A DNA stretch of 64,000 nt from an uncultured Erysipelotrichaceae bacterium (GCA_902802905.1 CADCNT010000009.1:1-64000), one strand, 5' to 3'; positions 1-9,420 are shown, numbered from the stretch's first letter. Program-made: numbers and translations. The notes: generated from the sequence alone by a model not told the origin.

Positions 1-105
1 TCTAGCATCCTTGGATGTTAGTTAAGGATCTTCTTTCTTGGTTTACTTACGGTCTTATCTTATCCACGGATGAGTCTAAGAGTTAAATGAAAGGAGGAGG
101 TTACC

Positions 106-180
106 ATGGACATCATCGTAATTCTCGTTTTATTGTGTTGCCTGGTCAGCATAATAAAAGGGCCTAACCCAAAAGGTTAA
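106..180 (+). CDS. 24-residue hydrophobic mini-ORF, candidate small membrane peptide
   Basis: The frame opens with ATG five bases after a perfect Shine-Dalgarno (AAGGAGGAGG, 91-100) and ends at TAA 178-180. Residues 3-17 are almost entirely Ile, Val, Leu and Cys, enough for one short membrane helix, followed by a basic Gly/Pro-rich tail (KGPNPKG). The stop codon lies in the right arm of a hairpin at 161-183, and a minus-strand promoter at 198-226 fires towards it. That layout resembles type I toxin loci such as txpA/ratA and par-fst, where a short membrane peptide is opposed by an antisense RNA. No known family is recognised and no promoter for the plus strand was identified. It could instead be a leader peptide for something not visible here. 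Confidence 0.5.
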   Translation: MDIIVILVLLCCLVSIIKGPNPKG

Positions 181-191
181 GCCTCAAACCT
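152..191 (-). ncRNA. Predicted short antisense RNA opposing the mini-ORF
   Basis: The transcript would start about 7 bases after the -10 at 198-203 and run leftwards through the hairpin GGCTTAACC/GGTTAGGCC (183-161, one mismatch). A U-rich stretch (CTTTTATTATG) follows, giving an RNA of roughly 40 bases that overlaps the 3' end of the mini-ORF. Size and ends are inferred. A cassette of matching layout lies at 32675-32750. Confidence 0.4.
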
Positions 192-197
192 ATTTAT

Positions 198-226
198 AAA
201 GTAAACCAAGAAGCAGGAATTGTCAA
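198..226 (-). promoter_or_regulatory. Sigma-A-type promoter of the antisense RNA
   Basis: TTGACA (226-221), a 17-base spacer and TACTTT (203-198) read on the minus strand. The second cassette has TTGGCA, 17 bases and TACTTT, with CTTGGTT in the same place in the spacer, so the two promoters appear homologous. Confidence 0.55.
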
Positions 227-232
227 ACAAAG

Positions 233-262
233 ACAAAAAAAGAGGGAAATCAAATTCCCTCT
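233..262 (-). terminator. Intrinsic terminator of preT-preA
   Basis: On the minus strand an 8-bp stem AGAGGGAA/TTCCCTCT (262-255 with 248-241) is followed by a run of U. It lies 15 bases after the preA stop. Confidence 0.85.
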
Positions 263-277
263 TGAGTAATTGTTGAA

Positions 278-1525
278 TTATAGTCTAACGTCTTTAATTT
301 TTCTTCCTGGCTTTGCTGTCTTTTTGAAGACGATTTCACCTTTAGAAATAGCGCCGACAGGGCAGACATGTCCGCATAGCAAGCAACCAACACATTTATC
401 ATGGTTGCATGTTGGACGACGAGATTCTTCGTCCCATTCCATAGCTTGGTGAGCGCCATCATAACAAGAGATATAGCAACGTCCACAGCCAACGCATTTT
501 TCCTTATCGATTTCTGGATAGACAATATAGTCTCTATCAAGTTCTTCAGCAGGAATAATATTCTTATTGGCTTTGCCTACTAATTGTTCAAGACTATCGA
601 CTTTTTGTTCTTCCATGTAGTGTTGTAATCCGTTACATAAGTCTTCAACAATGCGGTAACCATATTGCATGATAGCAGTTGTAATTTGAATGGTCTTAGC
701 ACCAACTAAAATGAATTCAGCAGCGTCTTCCCAAGTTTCGCAGCCACCGATACCGGAGACTTCTAAGTTAGGAATTGCAGTTCTCATTTGTTGGATGAAT
801 CTTAAAGCGACTGGTTTAACAGCTTTTCCAGAATAACCAGAAATAGCGGATTTGCCGTTAACGATTGGCATACCAATCTTCTTATCTAAATCGATATTGC
901 AAATGGATTTAATGGTGTTAATCGCGGCAATACCATCTGCTCCACCTTCTAAACAGGCTTTGGCTACTGGCACCATATCAGTAATATTTGGTGTCATTTT
1001 CGCCATCATTGGGAGTTTAGATCCACGTTTGACTGCTTGGCAGTATCTCTTGCAGAGTTCAGCGTTAGCGCCGACATCACTACCCATCGCGTGAGATGTC
1101 ATTTGCGGACATGATAAGTTCATTTCAATCATATCCGCGCCGGCTTCTGTAACTTTACGGGCTAAGTCTTCCCAAGAAGCATCATCATTACCCATGATGG
1201 AGGCGATTAATACTTTGTCAGGATATTCTTTCTTTAATCTAGCTAAATCTCTTAAGTTCTCTTCAAGAGAATGTTCAGCGATTTGTTCCATGTTTTTGAA
1301 ACCAACAAATGGTTCGGCTTCTTTGGTTAATGTGTCAAATCTAGGAGAGACTTCATTAATCACATATGATTTAGGACCAATGGTTTTAAATACGATACCA
1401 CCCCAACCGACATCATATGCTTTTTTACACATGTCATAATCATTTCCAACAGGAGAAGATGATAGACAGAATGGGTTTGGGAATTTAACACCTAAGAAGG
1501 TAATACTTAAATCTTTCTTAACCAT
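278..1525 (-). CDS. preA: NAD(P)-dependent dihydropyrimidine dehydrogenase subunit PreA
   Basis: Catalytic subunit of the bacterial dihydropyrimidine dehydrogenase, which reduces uracil and thymine to their 5,6-dihydro forms. At 415 residues it is close to the E. coli protein (411). The first ~320 residues form the dihydroorotate-dehydrogenase-like FMN barrel ([20 protein letters not shown] near the N-terminus, MNLSCPQ near 135). Two 4Fe-4S motifs follow, CVGCGRC at about residue 344 and [11 protein letters not shown] at about 378. The ATG lies two bases after the preT stop and its AGGAGGT (1534-1540) is inside the end of preT, so the genes are translationally close. No dihydropyrimidinase or ureidopropionase gene is in the window. 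A dihydroorotate dehydrogenase role is less likely because of the ferredoxin tail and the preT partner. Confidence 0.93.
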   Translation of the reverse strand: MVKKDLSITFLGVKFPNPFCLSSSPVGNDYDMCKKAYDVGWGGIVFKTIGPKSYVINEVSPRFDTLTKEAEPFVGFKNMEQIAEHSLEENLRDLARLKKEYPDKVLIASIMGNDDASWEDLARKVTEAGADMIEMNLSCPQMTSHAMGSDVGANAELCKRYCQAVKRGSKLPMMAKMTPNITDMVPVAKACLEGGADGIAAINTIKSICNIDLDKKIGMPIVNGKSAISGYSGKAVKPVALRFIQQMRTAIPNLEVSGIGGCETWEDAAEFILVGAKTIQITTAIMQYGYRIVEDLCNGLQHYMEEQKVDSLEQLVGKANKNIIPAEELDRDYIVYPEIDKEKCVGCGRCYISCYDGAHQAMEWDEESRRPTCNHDKCVGCLLCGHVCPVGAISKGEIVFKKTAKPGRKIKDVRL

Positions 1526-1527
1526 TA

Positions 1528-2733
1528 TTATTTACCTCCTAAATATTTTTTCACTTTGTAAGCGACTTCTTTAGCGCTTCTAACTGCGTAGACCACAGTC
1601 TTTTCACCACTACCGATATCGCCACACACAAACACTTTACCGCTTGCGTTAGTGACTTCTTGCATCTTATTGACTTCAAAGCCTAATTTACCAGCTTCGG
1701 TATATTGACCGACAGCGAGAATAATTAAATCAGCTTTAACTTCAAGTTTCGCAGGAATGAAACGATGTTGGAACACCACTTTCTTTCCTTTAAGAGCGAC
1801 AGGAACATAACCATCAACGATGGAAACGCCTTGCTCTTGAGAATTTTGAAGTTCTTTCTTGCTAGCTTTGAATTCGGCAAATGTTTCATAAACCACATCT
1901 GTGACTTGTGGAACACCTAATAATTTGAGAGTTGTAACTGTATCCATAGCGACATCTCCGCCACCGATAACGAGTACGTTAGCAGGGACTTTGATGTTGC
2001 CTTTTCTTCTCTTAGCTTCGTGTAAGAAGTCAACTGCAGTTTTAACAAATCTCTTACCTTCAAACATTGGAAGCATTTTTCCTTTAGAATGACCGACAGC
2101 AACAACGACTGCGTCAAATTCTTTTTCTAATGCTTTTAAGTCTTCCACTGGATGGTTGCATAAAATCTCAACGCCTAATTTTTCAATGCGTTTGATTTCT
2201 TTATCAACGACTGGAGTTGGTAAACGATATTCAGGAATGCCGTATCTAAGATATCCGCCAGCTTTTGCTTCTTTTTCAAAAATAGTGACTTTATAGCCAT
2301 CTTGGGCTAAGAAACCAGCAATAGATAGTCCCGCAGGACCGCTACCAACGACAGCGACTTTCTTGCCGTTTGGTTTTTTAACTTCTAAGATATCCATCTT
2401 GCAAGCATCTTCAAAGTCAGTGATATAACGTTGAATTCTACCAATATCAATTGGCTTATCAATGCCACTTCTAGAACAGCCTTGTTGACAATATCTTTCA
2501 GTTGGGCAAACACGTGCACAAATGGCACCTAATACGTTATTAATACGTACGGTTTCCGCTGCACCTTTAAAGTTCTTAAAGCGTACAGAACGAATAAATT
2601 TAGCTGGATCCGTTCCAGCTGGACAGGCTTTAGAACATGGAGCGTCATGGCAAAGAAGACATCTAGATGCTTCTTCCATCACCAGTTTTGGTGTATATCC
2701 CGCTTCATATTCTTTTAAGTACTTTTCGGACAT
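1528..2733 (-). CDS. preT: Dihydropyrimidine dehydrogenase subunit PreT (FAD, NAD(P)H-accepting)
   Basis: Electron-input subunit that passes electrons from NAD(P)H through FAD and iron-sulfur clusters to PreA. It belongs to the glutamate-synthase small-chain-like family and has 401 residues (E. coli 412). The N-terminal cysteines C25, C28, C33 and C37, plus [16 protein letters not shown] near residue 71, supply cluster ligands. An FAD Rossmann motif ([12 protein letters not shown]) lies near 126, a second nucleotide-binding motif ([12 protein letters not shown]) near 253, and the C-terminal FAD contact is [12 protein letters not shown]. An AGGAGG precedes the ATG. This is the first gene of a two-gene operon ending at the terminator at 233-262. 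Confidence 0.92.
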   Translation of the reverse strand: MSEKYLKEYEAGYTPKLVMEEASRCLLCHDAPCSKACPAGTDPAKFIRSVRFKNFKGAAETVRINNVLGAICARVCPTERYCQQGCSRSGIDKPIDIGRIQRYITDFEDACKMDILEVKKPNGKKVAVVGSGPAGLSIAGFLAQDGYKVTIFEKEAKAGGYLRYGIPEYRLPTPVVDKEIKRIEKLGVEILCNHPVEDLKALEKEFDAVVVAVGHSKGKMLPMFEGKRFVKTAVDFLHEAKRRKGNIKVPANVLVIGGGDVAMDTVTTLKLLGVPQVTDVVYETFAEFKASKKELQNSQEQGVSIVDGYVPVALKGKKVVFQHRFIPAKLEVKADLIILAVGQYTEAGKLGFEVNKMQEVTNASGKVFVCGDIGSGEKTVVYAVRSAKEVAYKVKKYLGGK

Positions 2734-2815
2734 AAAAATCCTCCTAATTCAGTATGTAAAAAGAATACCTATGTATTTATTCTATCTTAAATAGAAAACT
2801 TGCGCATTACTTTGT

Positions 2816-2845
2816 TAAAAAAGAAAGGAGCACTTTCAATGCTCC
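2816..2845 (-). terminator. Intrinsic terminator after the zinc-ribbon membrane gene
   Basis: Minus-strand hairpin GGAGCA/TGCTCC (2845-2827) with a 7-base loop, followed by TTTCTTTTTT. It ends the 5318-2854 operon. Confidence 0.8.
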
Positions 2846-2853
2846 GACTCTTT

Positions 2854-3357
2854 CTAATAACCTCTAAGTTGTCTTATCTTATTTTGACGTTTAGTAATCT
2901 TAATGGAATTAGGAACCGCTCCCACGATAATAACGGCAATGCCACCAGTAAGTAGAAACGCGGTAAGAATAATAAATAGATAATATAAGAGAATAACTCC
3001 ACTTAGTCTTCCTACATTTGGCTCCACTCCTGGATCAGGTATTTCATTCAAGATTCCAACTACAAGAAGAATAGTGAAGACAATAATACCAGCTAAGCCC
3101 ACTACAGACATAATAATGCCCCCGGTAATCATCGCTTTTCTTCTTTTTGAATAAATAGCGACTTCTTTTTCGTATTGTTCAATTAGCTTTTGGTCATTTG
3201 TTCTTTCTTCGGCACGAACTGCCTTTTCAGGTGCTTTGTCTACGACTTCACCTTCCACCACTTTGTCTTGAACATCTTTTATAGGACAGCCACAGTGAGG
3301 GCAGCTACCTGCTTTTGTGGATACTTCTTTTCCACATTCCGGACATTTAATTAACAT
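2854..3357 (-). CDS. Zinc-ribbon protein with two membrane segments
   Basis: A 167-residue protein starting with a zinc ribbon (C5, C8, C19, C22). A charged, probably coiled linker follows (about 30-72), then two hydrophobic segments at roughly 73-103 and 112-147, and a short basic tail. Such zinc_ribbon_2 membrane proteins are common in Bacillota and have no assigned function. The gene starts two bases after the stop of the glycosyltransferase fusion, so the two are co-transcribed and may both act at the membrane. Function unknown. Confidence 0.75.
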   Translation of the reverse strand: MLIKCPECGKEVSTKAGSCPHCGCPIKDVQDKVVEGEVVDKAPEKAVRAEERTNDQKLIEQYEKEVAIYSKRRKAMITGGIIMSVVGLAGIIVFTILLVVGILNEIPDPGVEPNVGRLSGVILLYYLFIILTAFLLTGGIAVIIVGAVPNSIKITKRQNKIRQLRGY

Positions 3358-3359
3358 AG

Positions 3360-5318
3360 TTATTTCCCCCTATTTTTTGGATTTAATTCTTTATATATAT
3401 TTAAGAGCTGTTTAGCCCACTTATCACTTGAGTATCTATTAACAGTCTTCTTTGCGTTAGCGATAACGTCTCTACAATCAGAGAACAATGCTCTTTCAAG
3501 TCTTTCCGTCCACTCGTTGAAGTCATCATAGATAAAAGCGTTTTCTCCATCGATGAAGATATTCTCAATCGCCTTATCTTTTTTCGCTAATATGAGAGTG
3601 CCACTCGCCGCGGCTTCAAAGTAGGTAAGACCTTGGGTTTCAAAGTTACTCGCGGTAACAAAAACATCAAATAAAGAATAGTAATATTTCAGCTTCGAAT
3701 TCTCAATTTCCCCAACAAAGACCACGTATTCTGCAATTCCTAACTTCTTTGCGGCCTTCTTTAAAACTGGTACTGCATCGCCAACTCCGACAATCACAAA
3801 GACAATATTTGGAATCTCATGTCTAATACGAGAAATAAAGTCTAAAGTCTCTAAGATGTTCTTCTCCATAGAGACTCTTCCAACATAACCTAAAACTTTT
3901 TTGTCTTTAAGATTATAGGCTTGACGGAGATTTTCCACTAAAGCTTTATCTTGCTTATCAGTTTCAAATCTTTCAATGTTGATTGGAGAAGGAATGATAC
4001 GAATATCTTTTTTGCTTTCCATATCGCTAGAAAGAATATCGTAGCTCTTATAAGAAGGAACAGTGATGATATCACTTTCTCTATATACTTGGTTGAATAA
4101 TAAGTTTTTCGCGGCTTTATAAGTAATATCACCAATGAGCTTACCAAACTTTTGTTCGTAATATAAATTCCACAAGGTGTGATAAGAATATAGTAACTTT
4201 ACTCCACTCATCTTTGATAACTTCAGAGCGATTTGACCCATCGAATATTCAGTGTGTAAATGGAGATAATCAAAGCCAAATAAACAGAGCATCTTCGCGT
4301 TTTTCATGAAGTTTAAGGTCTTCATCATTTGTAATTCTTTATAGCCTCTTAGGAAGGTCGCATAAGTGGCTTCTACTGGAATTAAATAACTATTAGGTAA
4401 TTCACGGTAATGAGTCTTTTTATTCCATAAAGCGACAACGTAGACTTCATAACCTAGCTTCTCTAATTCGTTTTGCAATAAGTCAGTAACCATCGCCACT
4501 CCATTGATGAATAATGGGCAAATATCCGTAAGCAGAGCCACTCTTTGTTTATTTGGTATATTCTCTAAATCATTCATAAAATGGATAAAGAATTGCTCGT
4601 TGAGAATAGCCTCTTCTGGAAGCGGTGAATTTTTATAAATGGAGCTACTACCAATTAATGGATTATAGCCAATCTTACGATAGGTTTCTTCTAAACGCTG
4701 AGAGAGAAGATCTTTGTAATATAAGTAATGCCCACAAGCAGGATAAGAAGAGAAACGAACATGAACATTTAAATGTCCTTTTTCATAAATCTTGTATCGG
4801 CTATCTAAAGGAACAACATTGTCACATTGCCCGTAATAAATAAAAGTAGGAATCTTTATTTTTTCAATTTCATCGGCGAGTTGATATTCATCTTTATATT
4901 GATTAATTGGAGACACTAATAAGAGTTTTTTTGGTTTGATATCTGGGTCGTTATGGAGTTTAGAAGCTAAATAAGCAGACACACCAAAACCCAATAAAGT
5001 AATTTCATCATCTTTAGCGATTAACTTATCTTCTTTCAAAGATACAACAATCTTTTTAAAGATGGAGTAATAATAAGAGAAGAATAATACTCGATCTTTT
5101 TTATTGAGCAATTTAACCACTATTAAACGATGCCCTTCGTTAATTACTGGGGCAAGTAAATCATAGAACTGTCTAAATCCATCGTAATGGAACAATGGAA
5201 AAATAATTACTTTACGAGATCTATCTTTTTTTAAATTATAGAAGCTTACCTCATAAGGATTATGATCTAATTCAACAGTTAAGGTTTTACATTTTAATTG
5301 GGGTCTTGGTTTAGCCAT
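3360..5318 (-). CDS. Alpha/beta-hydrolase-like domain fused to a GT4 glycosyltransferase (glucosyl-diacylglycerol synthase type)
   Basis: This 652-residue protein joins two enzymes. Residues 1-225 have the alpha/beta-hydrolase layout, with a beta strand and elbow (LLGFGVSAYLA, ~110-120), an acid strand (YYGQCDNVVP) and a His (CGHYLYY). The elbow has Gly where the nucleophile Ser belongs, so it is probably not a hydrolase. From about 258 a GT-B fold begins (RVALLTDICPLFINGVAMVT), with GYVGRVSMEKN and the E-x7-E motif ETQGLTYFEA typical of lipid alpha-glucosyltransferases such as A. laidlawii MGS. A likely role is glycolipid synthesis on the inner face of the membrane. No Shine-Dalgarno precedes the ATG; TAAAAT lies six bases upstream. 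Confidence 0.8.
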   Translation of the reverse strand: MAKPRPQLKCKTLTVELDHNPYEVSFYNLKKDRSRKVIIFPLFHYDGFRQFYDLLAPVINEGHRLIVVKLLNKKDRVLFFSYYYSIFKKIVVSLKEDKLIAKDDEITLLGFGVSAYLASKLHNDPDIKPKKLLLVSPINQYKDEYQLADEIEKIKIPTFIYYGQCDNVVPLDSRYKIYEKGHLNVHVRFSSYPACGHYLYYKDLLSQRLEETYRKIGYNPLIGSSSIYKNSPLPEEAILNEQFFIHFMNDLENIPNKQRVALLTDICPLFINGVAMVTDLLQNELEKLGYEVYVVALWNKKTHYRELPNSYLIPVEATYATFLRGYKELQMMKTLNFMKNAKMLCLFGFDYLHLHTEYSMGQIALKLSKMSGVKLLYSYHTLWNLYYEQKFGKLIGDITYKAAKNLLFNQVYRESDIITVPSYKSYDILSSDMESKKDIRIIPSPINIERFETDKQDKALVENLRQAYNLKDKKVLGYVGRVSMEKNILETLDFISRIRHEIPNIVFVIVGVGDAVPVLKKAAKKLGIAEYVVFVGEIENSKLKYYYSLFDVFVTASNFETQGLTYFEAAASGTLILAKKDKAIENIFIDGENAFIYDDFNEWTERLERALFSDCRDVIANAKKTVNRYSSDKWAKQLLNIYKELNPKNRGK

Positions 5319-5385
5319 ATTTTTATTTTAAAGGAATATTATCACTTAGTAATAATAAAAACACGTTTTTTCATGATTTTTAATA

Positions 5386-5416
5386 AACAAAAATCCCACC
5401 TTTTTCAGGCAGGATT
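5386..5416 (-). terminator. Intrinsic terminator of the ribosomal-protein operon
   Basis: Minus-strand stem AATCCTGCC/GGTGGGATT (two G-U pairs) around a TGAAAAA loop, then TTTTTG. It lies 23 bases beyond the L17 stop and closes the ~15-kb operon. Confidence 0.8.
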
Positions 5417-5438
5417 AGTTGTTTGTTTGAATGTTTAA

Positions 5439-5840
5439 TTAGTCAACCCAGGTGACTAAGACGATTGGAGCGTCATCACCGCGTCTATTTTCTAACTTTA
5501 ATCTACGGGTGTAACCGCCATTACGATCTTTGTATCTAGGACCGATTTCATTAAATAATTTGCTTAAAGCAGACACGCCTTTTTCATCGTCGATATTTCT
5601 AACGAATCTAGCAGCTTGTCTTTTAGCGTTCATCACATCTTCTTTTTTGGTTAAAGTGACTAATCTATCAGCTTCTTTAACGACGTCACGAGCGACGGCT
5701 TCTGTAACTTTTACAGATTCACGAATAATTAAATCAGTAACGACATTACGAAGCATGTTTTCATATTTGCTTTTGGTGTACGCGGCTTTAAATCTCACGC
5801 CGGTCTTACCATGTACATTTTTACGACCTTGTGCTGGCAT
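5439..5840 (-). CDS. rplQ: 50S ribosomal protein L17
   Basis: L17 of the large subunit, which binds 23S rRNA near the exit side. The family pattern is clear from the start: RKNVHGKTGVRFKAAY, LRNVVTDLIIRESVKVTEA and the C-terminal GGYTRRLKLENRRGDDAP. At 133 residues it is a little longer than the usual 120-127. It is the last gene of the operon, 19 bases after rpoA, with an AAGG-type Shine-Dalgarno. Confidence 0.97.
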   Translation of the reverse strand: MPAQGRKNVHGKTGVRFKAAYTKSKYENMLRNVVTDLIIRESVKVTEAVARDVVKEADRLVTLTKKEDVMNAKRQAARFVRNIDDEKGVSALSKLFNEIGPRYKDRNGGYTRRLKLENRRGDDAPIVLVTWVD

Positions 5841-5859
5841 AACTTATTTTCCTTTCTAA

Positions 5860-6825
5860 TTATTCAAAATCTTTGAATGATAAGCCGATACTGGCAAGTT
5901 TCTCTTTAATTTCTTTAAGGGATTTCTTACCTAAGTTCTTAACTTTCATCATTTCTTCTTCAGTCTTTTCAGTTAATTCTAAGACTGTGGAGATGGAAGC
6001 TCTCTTTAAGCAGTTATAGCTTCTAACGGATAAGTCGAGATCTTCAATAGTGATGTTCTCATATTTATTTTCTTCGACTTTTTCTTCTTCTTTTTCGATG
6101 TTAATGTCTTGAGTGACTTCCGCTAAGGAGAGGAATTTGTTGAGGTGTTCAATTAATAATTTAGCAGCCCAAACAACCGCTTCTTGTGGGAGAATGGAAC
6201 CATTGGTCCAAACTTCAAGAGTTAACTTATCGAATTTGGAATCGTGACCAACACGGGTGTTGTCAACGATGTAGTTGGCTTTTCTCACTGGAGAATAATT
6301 ACTATCAGTAGCAATCACACCAACTGGGAAATTAGGATGTAAGAGTTTATTTTGTTCACCAGTGAAATAGCCTCTACCATTTCTAGCGTGTAAAATGATA
6401 TGTAATTTACCACCTTCAGCAACGTGAGCGAGGACGACGTCTTTATTAACGACTTCTACGCCTGTTGGACAAACGATATCAGCACCGGTAACAACTTTAC
6501 TTTCTTCAACGTTAATTTCTAATCTTTTGTTTGCATCATCAGCTTCATCAATCTTTAAGACTAAATCTTTTAAATTGAGGATAATCGCGGTGACATCTTC
6601 TTCAACACCTTTTAAAGCGGAGAATTCGTGTTGTGCACCTTCGACTTCGATTGCATAGATGCTTGCTCCTGGTAAAGCACTTAATAAGACTCTTCTTAAA
6701 GCGTTACCAAGGGTTAAGCCAAAACCTCTTTCAAGTGGTTCAATGACGAAACGACCATAATTTTCATTGCCATCATAGTCGGCTTGGGTAATTCCAAATC
6801 TTTCAAATGGATTTGCAATTTTCAT
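5860..6825 (-). CDS. rpoA: DNA-directed RNA polymerase subunit alpha
   Basis: Alpha subunit, 321 residues. The N-terminal dimerisation domain includes [20 protein letters not shown] and [20 protein letters not shown] Glu/Lys-rich linker (around 240-258) leads to a helix-hairpin-helix C-terminal domain ([34 protein letters not shown]) that contacts UP elements and activators. It sits in the standard S11-alpha-L17 order. Confidence 0.98.
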   Translation of the reverse strand: MKIANPFERFGITQADYDGNENYGRFVIEPLERGFGLTLGNALRRVLLSALPGASIYAIEVEGAQHEFSALKGVEEDVTAIILNLKDLVLKIDEADDANKRLEINVEESKVVTGADIVCPTGVEVVNKDVVLAHVAEGGKLHIILHARNGRGYFTGEQNKLLHPNFPVGVIATDSNYSPVRKANYIVDNTRVGHDSKFDKLTLEVWTNGSILPQEAVVWAAKLLIEHLNKFLSLAEVTQDINIEKEEEKVEENKYENITIEDLDLSVRSYNCLKRASISTVLELTEKTEEEMMKVKNLGKKSLKEIKEKLASIGLSFKDFE

Positions 6826-6843
6826 GATAATTTCCTCCTAATA

Positions 6844-7227
6844 TTAACCACGTGGGCGTTTTGGTGGGCGGCAACCATTGTGTGGGATTGGGGTAGTATC
6901 AACGATACTTAAGATTTGTAAGCCCACAACCGCTAATGAACGGATAGCACCTTCTCTACCTGGACCTGGACCTTTGACATCAACGTCAACTTGTCTAATA
7001 CCTTGGTCATAGGCGCTTCTTCCTGCTGCTTCTGCTGCTTGTTGAGCGGCAAATGGAGTGGATTTTTTCGCTCCTTTGAAACCTAATGCACCAGCACTGC
7101 TCCAAGCGATGGCGTTACCATCGACGTCAGTAATGGTGATAATGGTGTTATTGAATGTGGAGTGAATGTGTGCCACGCCTCTAGTATATGAACGTTTGAC
7201 TTTCTTTTTACGAACTGCTTTTGCCAT
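6844..7227 (-). CDS. rpsK: 30S ribosomal protein S11
   Basis: Platform protein of the small subunit, 127 residues. Diagnostic sequence includes [35 protein letters not shown] and the C-terminal [18 protein letters not shown]. The basic N-terminus is normal. It lies between rpsM and rpoA with gaps of 18 bases. Confidence 0.98.
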   Translation of the reverse strand: MAKAVRKKKVKRSYTRGVAHIHSTFNNTIITITDVDGNAIAWSSAGALGFKGAKKSTPFAAQQAAEAAGRSAYDQGIRQVDVDVKGPGPGREGAIRSLAVVGLQILSIVDTTPIPHNGCRPPKRPRG

Positions 7228-7245
7228 GTTACATTACTCCTTTCT

Positions 7246-7620
7246 CTATTTAGGTGCGACTTTCTTATTCGCAATGGTCTTACGTGGACCTTTACGAGTA
7301 CGCGCATTTGTCTTGGTCTTTTGACCGCGGACTGGTAAACCTTTTTTATGTCTAACACCACGGTAGCAACCAATTTCAGTTAATCTTTTGATATTGAGGG
7401 CGACTTCTCTTCTTAAATCACCTTCGACTTTTAATTTAGCGACTTCAGCTCTGATTGCGTTCATTTGCGCATCGCTTAAGTCTTTCACTCTAATGGTTGG
7501 ATCAACTTTAGCGGCTTCGCAAATCTTTCTAGCGGTAGTTCTACCAATACCATAGATATAGGTAAGGGAGAAGGCCACTTGCTTGTCGTTAGGAATATCA
7601 ACACCAACGATACGTGCCAT
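7246..7620 (-). CDS. rpsM: 30S ribosomal protein S13
   Basis: Head protein of the small subunit contacting the P-site tRNA and bridge B1. It begins [13 protein letters not shown] and ends with the basic [16 protein letters not shown] tail. An in-frame TTG six bases upstream is possible, but the ATG at 7620 gives the canonical N-terminus and a better distance from GGAGG, so 124 residues are annotated. Confidence 0.97.
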   Translation of the reverse strand: MARIVGVDIPNDKQVAFSLTYIYGIGRTTARKICEAAKVDPTIRVKDLSDAQMNAIRAEVAKLKVEGDLRREVALNIKRLTEIGCYRGVRHKKGLPVRGQKTKTNARTRKGPRKTIANKKVAPK

Positions 7621-7638
7621 ATTCAATTTTCCTCCTTA

Positions 7639-7752
7639 TTAACCTTGTCTTTGCTTGTGCTTTGGATCAGAGCAGATGACCATGACTTTGCCATGTCTTC
7701 TGATGACTCTGCACTTTGAGCAAATTGGTTTGACTGAAGGTCTGACTTTCAT
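7639..7752 (-). CDS. rpmJ: 50S ribosomal protein L36
   Basis: A 37-residue protein, [19 protein letters not shown] at the start. The zinc-binding set C11, C14, C27 and H32/33 is intact, so this is the zinc-containing (C+) form of L36. It sits in the expected place between infA and rpsM, with a strong AGGAGG upstream. Confidence 0.97.
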   Translation of the reverse strand: MKVRPSVKPICSKCRVIRRHGKVMVICSDPKHKQRQG

Positions 7753-7784
7753 AATTTCTTTCCTCCTAATAGTTTTGACTAGGA

Positions 7785-8003
7785 CTATTTAAACCTAAAT
7801 GTTATTCGGCCCCGTGTTAAATCATAAGGCGAGATTTCTACGGTAACTTTATCACCTGGGAGAATGCGAATGTAATTCATTCGGATTTTACCAGAAACGG
7901 TAGCCAAGATTACCATGTCGTTTTCAAGTTTAACCCTAAACATTGCGTTAGGGAGTGTTTCCACTACGACCGCCTGTACTTCGATGACATCTGCTTTTGA
8001 CAT
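7785..8003 (-). CDS. infA: Translation initiation factor IF-1
   Basis: A single S1/OB-fold protein of 72 residues that occupies the ribosomal A site during initiation. Family sequence: [40 protein letters not shown] and [12 protein letters not shown]. It starts two bases after the map stop, so the genes are tightly coupled. Confidence 0.97.
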   Translation of the reverse strand: MSKADVIEVQAVVVETLPNAMFRVKLENDMVILATVSGKIRMNYIRILPGDKVTVEISPYDLTRGRITFRFK

Positions 8004-8005
8004 TC

Positions 8006-8767
8006 TTATTCTTCTCCTTCATACATGGTTATGATTTCATAACCGTTACTAGTAACTACTACAGTGTTTTCATAATGGGCTGTCAGTTTCTTATCTCTAG
8101 ATACTGCCGTCCAACCATCAGGTAACACGCGTAAGTCTTTTTTACCTTCCATGACCATTGGTTCGATACAAAGGGTCATACCAGGTCTAATTAGGACTCC
8201 AGTTCCTGCTTTTCCAAAGTTAGGAATTGAAGGGTCTTCGTGCATGTTTGCGCCAATGCCGTGTCCTGTATATTCTCTAGCAACGTTATAACCGTTACTT
8301 TCTACAAAGGTTTGTACTGCGTGAGATATATCCCCAATTGTATTTCCCACCACTACTTGTTTTAAGCCTTCAAAGAATGCATCTTTAGTGACTTTAACCA
8401 GTCTAGCGGCGTTTGGGGAGAGCTTGCCGACAGCGAATGTACGGCAAGCGTCCGCCATATAACCTTTGTAATTAGCCACTAAATCCACACTGACGATATC
8501 ACCTTCTTTAAGAAATTTACTCTTAGAAGGGATGCCGTGAACTAACTCCTCGTTAACAGACACACAGGCATTCGCAGGATAACCATAGTATCCCTTTTCT
8601 GCGGATGTACACCCGTTAGCGGCAAAAATTTGTTCAACAATAGAATCAACATCCATTGTGGTCATGCCTGGTCTAATCTTTTCGCCTATAACTTTGAAGG
8701 CTTGAGCGACCGCATAACCCGCTTTTTTCATTAATTCAATTTCACGTTCGGATTTAATGATAACCAT
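8006..8767 (-). CDS. map: Type I methionine aminopeptidase
   Basis: Removes the initiator Met from nascent proteins. At 253 residues without an N-terminal extension it is the type Ia form. The five metal ligands are present: the Asp pair in [20 protein letters not shown], His in [12 protein letters not shown], Glu in LCIEPMV and Glu in HYENTVVV. It lies two bases after adk in the adk-map-infA arrangement typical of Bacillota. Confidence 0.96.
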   Translation of the reverse strand: MVIIKSEREIELMKKAGYAVAQAFKVIGEKIRPGMTTMDVDSIVEQIFAANGCTSAEKGYYGYPANACVSVNEELVHGIPSKSKFLKEGDIVSVDLVANYKGYMADACRTFAVGKLSPNAARLVKVTKDAFFEGLKQVVVGNTIGDISHAVQTFVESNGYNVAREYTGHGIGANMHEDPSIPNFGKAGTGVLIRPGMTLCIEPMVMEGKKDLRVLPDGWTAVSRDKKLTAHYENTVVVTSNGYEIITMYEGEE

Positions 8768-8769
8768 AA

Positions 8770-9420
8770 TTATTTGTTTAAGAAGTTTTTAACTTCATCG
8801 AAGAGTTGCTCTTTACCAACTAAAGAATCAAACGATTCTAATAAGCCTAATTTCTCATAGTAATCAAGAAGTGGCTTGGTTTCAGCAACATAGTGTTCCA
8901 ATCTCACTTTAAGAGCTTCTTCATTGTCGTCTTTTCTTTGATAGAGTGGACCGCCACATAAATCACAGACGCCTTCTGCTTTTGGCTTCATAGTGACCAC
9001 GTGATATGGAGCGCCACAATTCTTACAAACACGACGACCAGAGATTCTTCTCACAAGTTCTTCATTGTCGCAATCAAGATTAACGACAACTTCGATTGGT
9101 CGAGAGATTTGTTTAGCGATTTCTTCAAGAGCTTCAGCTTGAGGAAGAGTTCTTGGGAAACCGTCGAGTAAGAACCCGGCTTCACAATCTGGTTGACTTA
9201 ATCTCTCTTTAACAAGTCCGATTGTGACGTCATCAGGGACTAAATCGCCACGGTTAATATAACTAGCAGCGAGATTTCCGAGTTCTGTTTTGGCTTTTAT
9301 CGCATCACGGAACATATCTCCAGTGGAAATATGAACGAGATGTAAAGCTTCTTTTAATTGCTTAGCAAGGGTACCCTTGCCTGCACCAGGTGGACCCATT
9401 AATATAATGTTTTTCTTCAT
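8770..9420 (-). CDS. adk: Adenylate kinase, zinc-binding LID form
   Basis: Catalyses AMP + ATP = 2 ADP. The P-loop is GPPGAGKGT (residues ~9-17), and the AMP site includes STGDMFRDAI and LLDGFPRT. The long LID carries CKNCG and CDLCG, the four-Cys zinc knuckle of Gram-positive adenylate kinases. Length 216 is standard. It follows secY by five bases. Confidence 0.97.
   Translation of the reverse strand: MKKNIILMGPPGAGKGTLAKQLKEALHLVHISTGDMFRDAIKAKTELGNLAASYINRGDLVPDDVTIGLVKERLSQPDCEAGFLLDGFPRTLPQAEALEEIAKQISRPIEVVVNLDCDNEELVRRISGRRVCKNCGAPYHVVTMKPKAEGVCDLCGGPLYQRKDDNEEALKVRLEHYVAETKPLLDYYEKLGLLESFDSLVGKEQLFDEVKNFLNK

Larger units (their letters stand above)
35..212. repeat. Inverted repeat flanking the mini-ORF
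   Basis: A 14-base sequence (TTCTTGGTTTACTT at 35-48) returns as its perfect reverse complement at 199-212, bracketing the mini-ORF at 106-180. The right copy contains a -10 element of a minus-strand promoter. The left copy continues into ACGG and CTTATCTTAT, matching a cassette at 32691-32749 after internal deletions, so it looks like the remnant of a second copy. No transposase gene is present. Confidence 0.7.
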
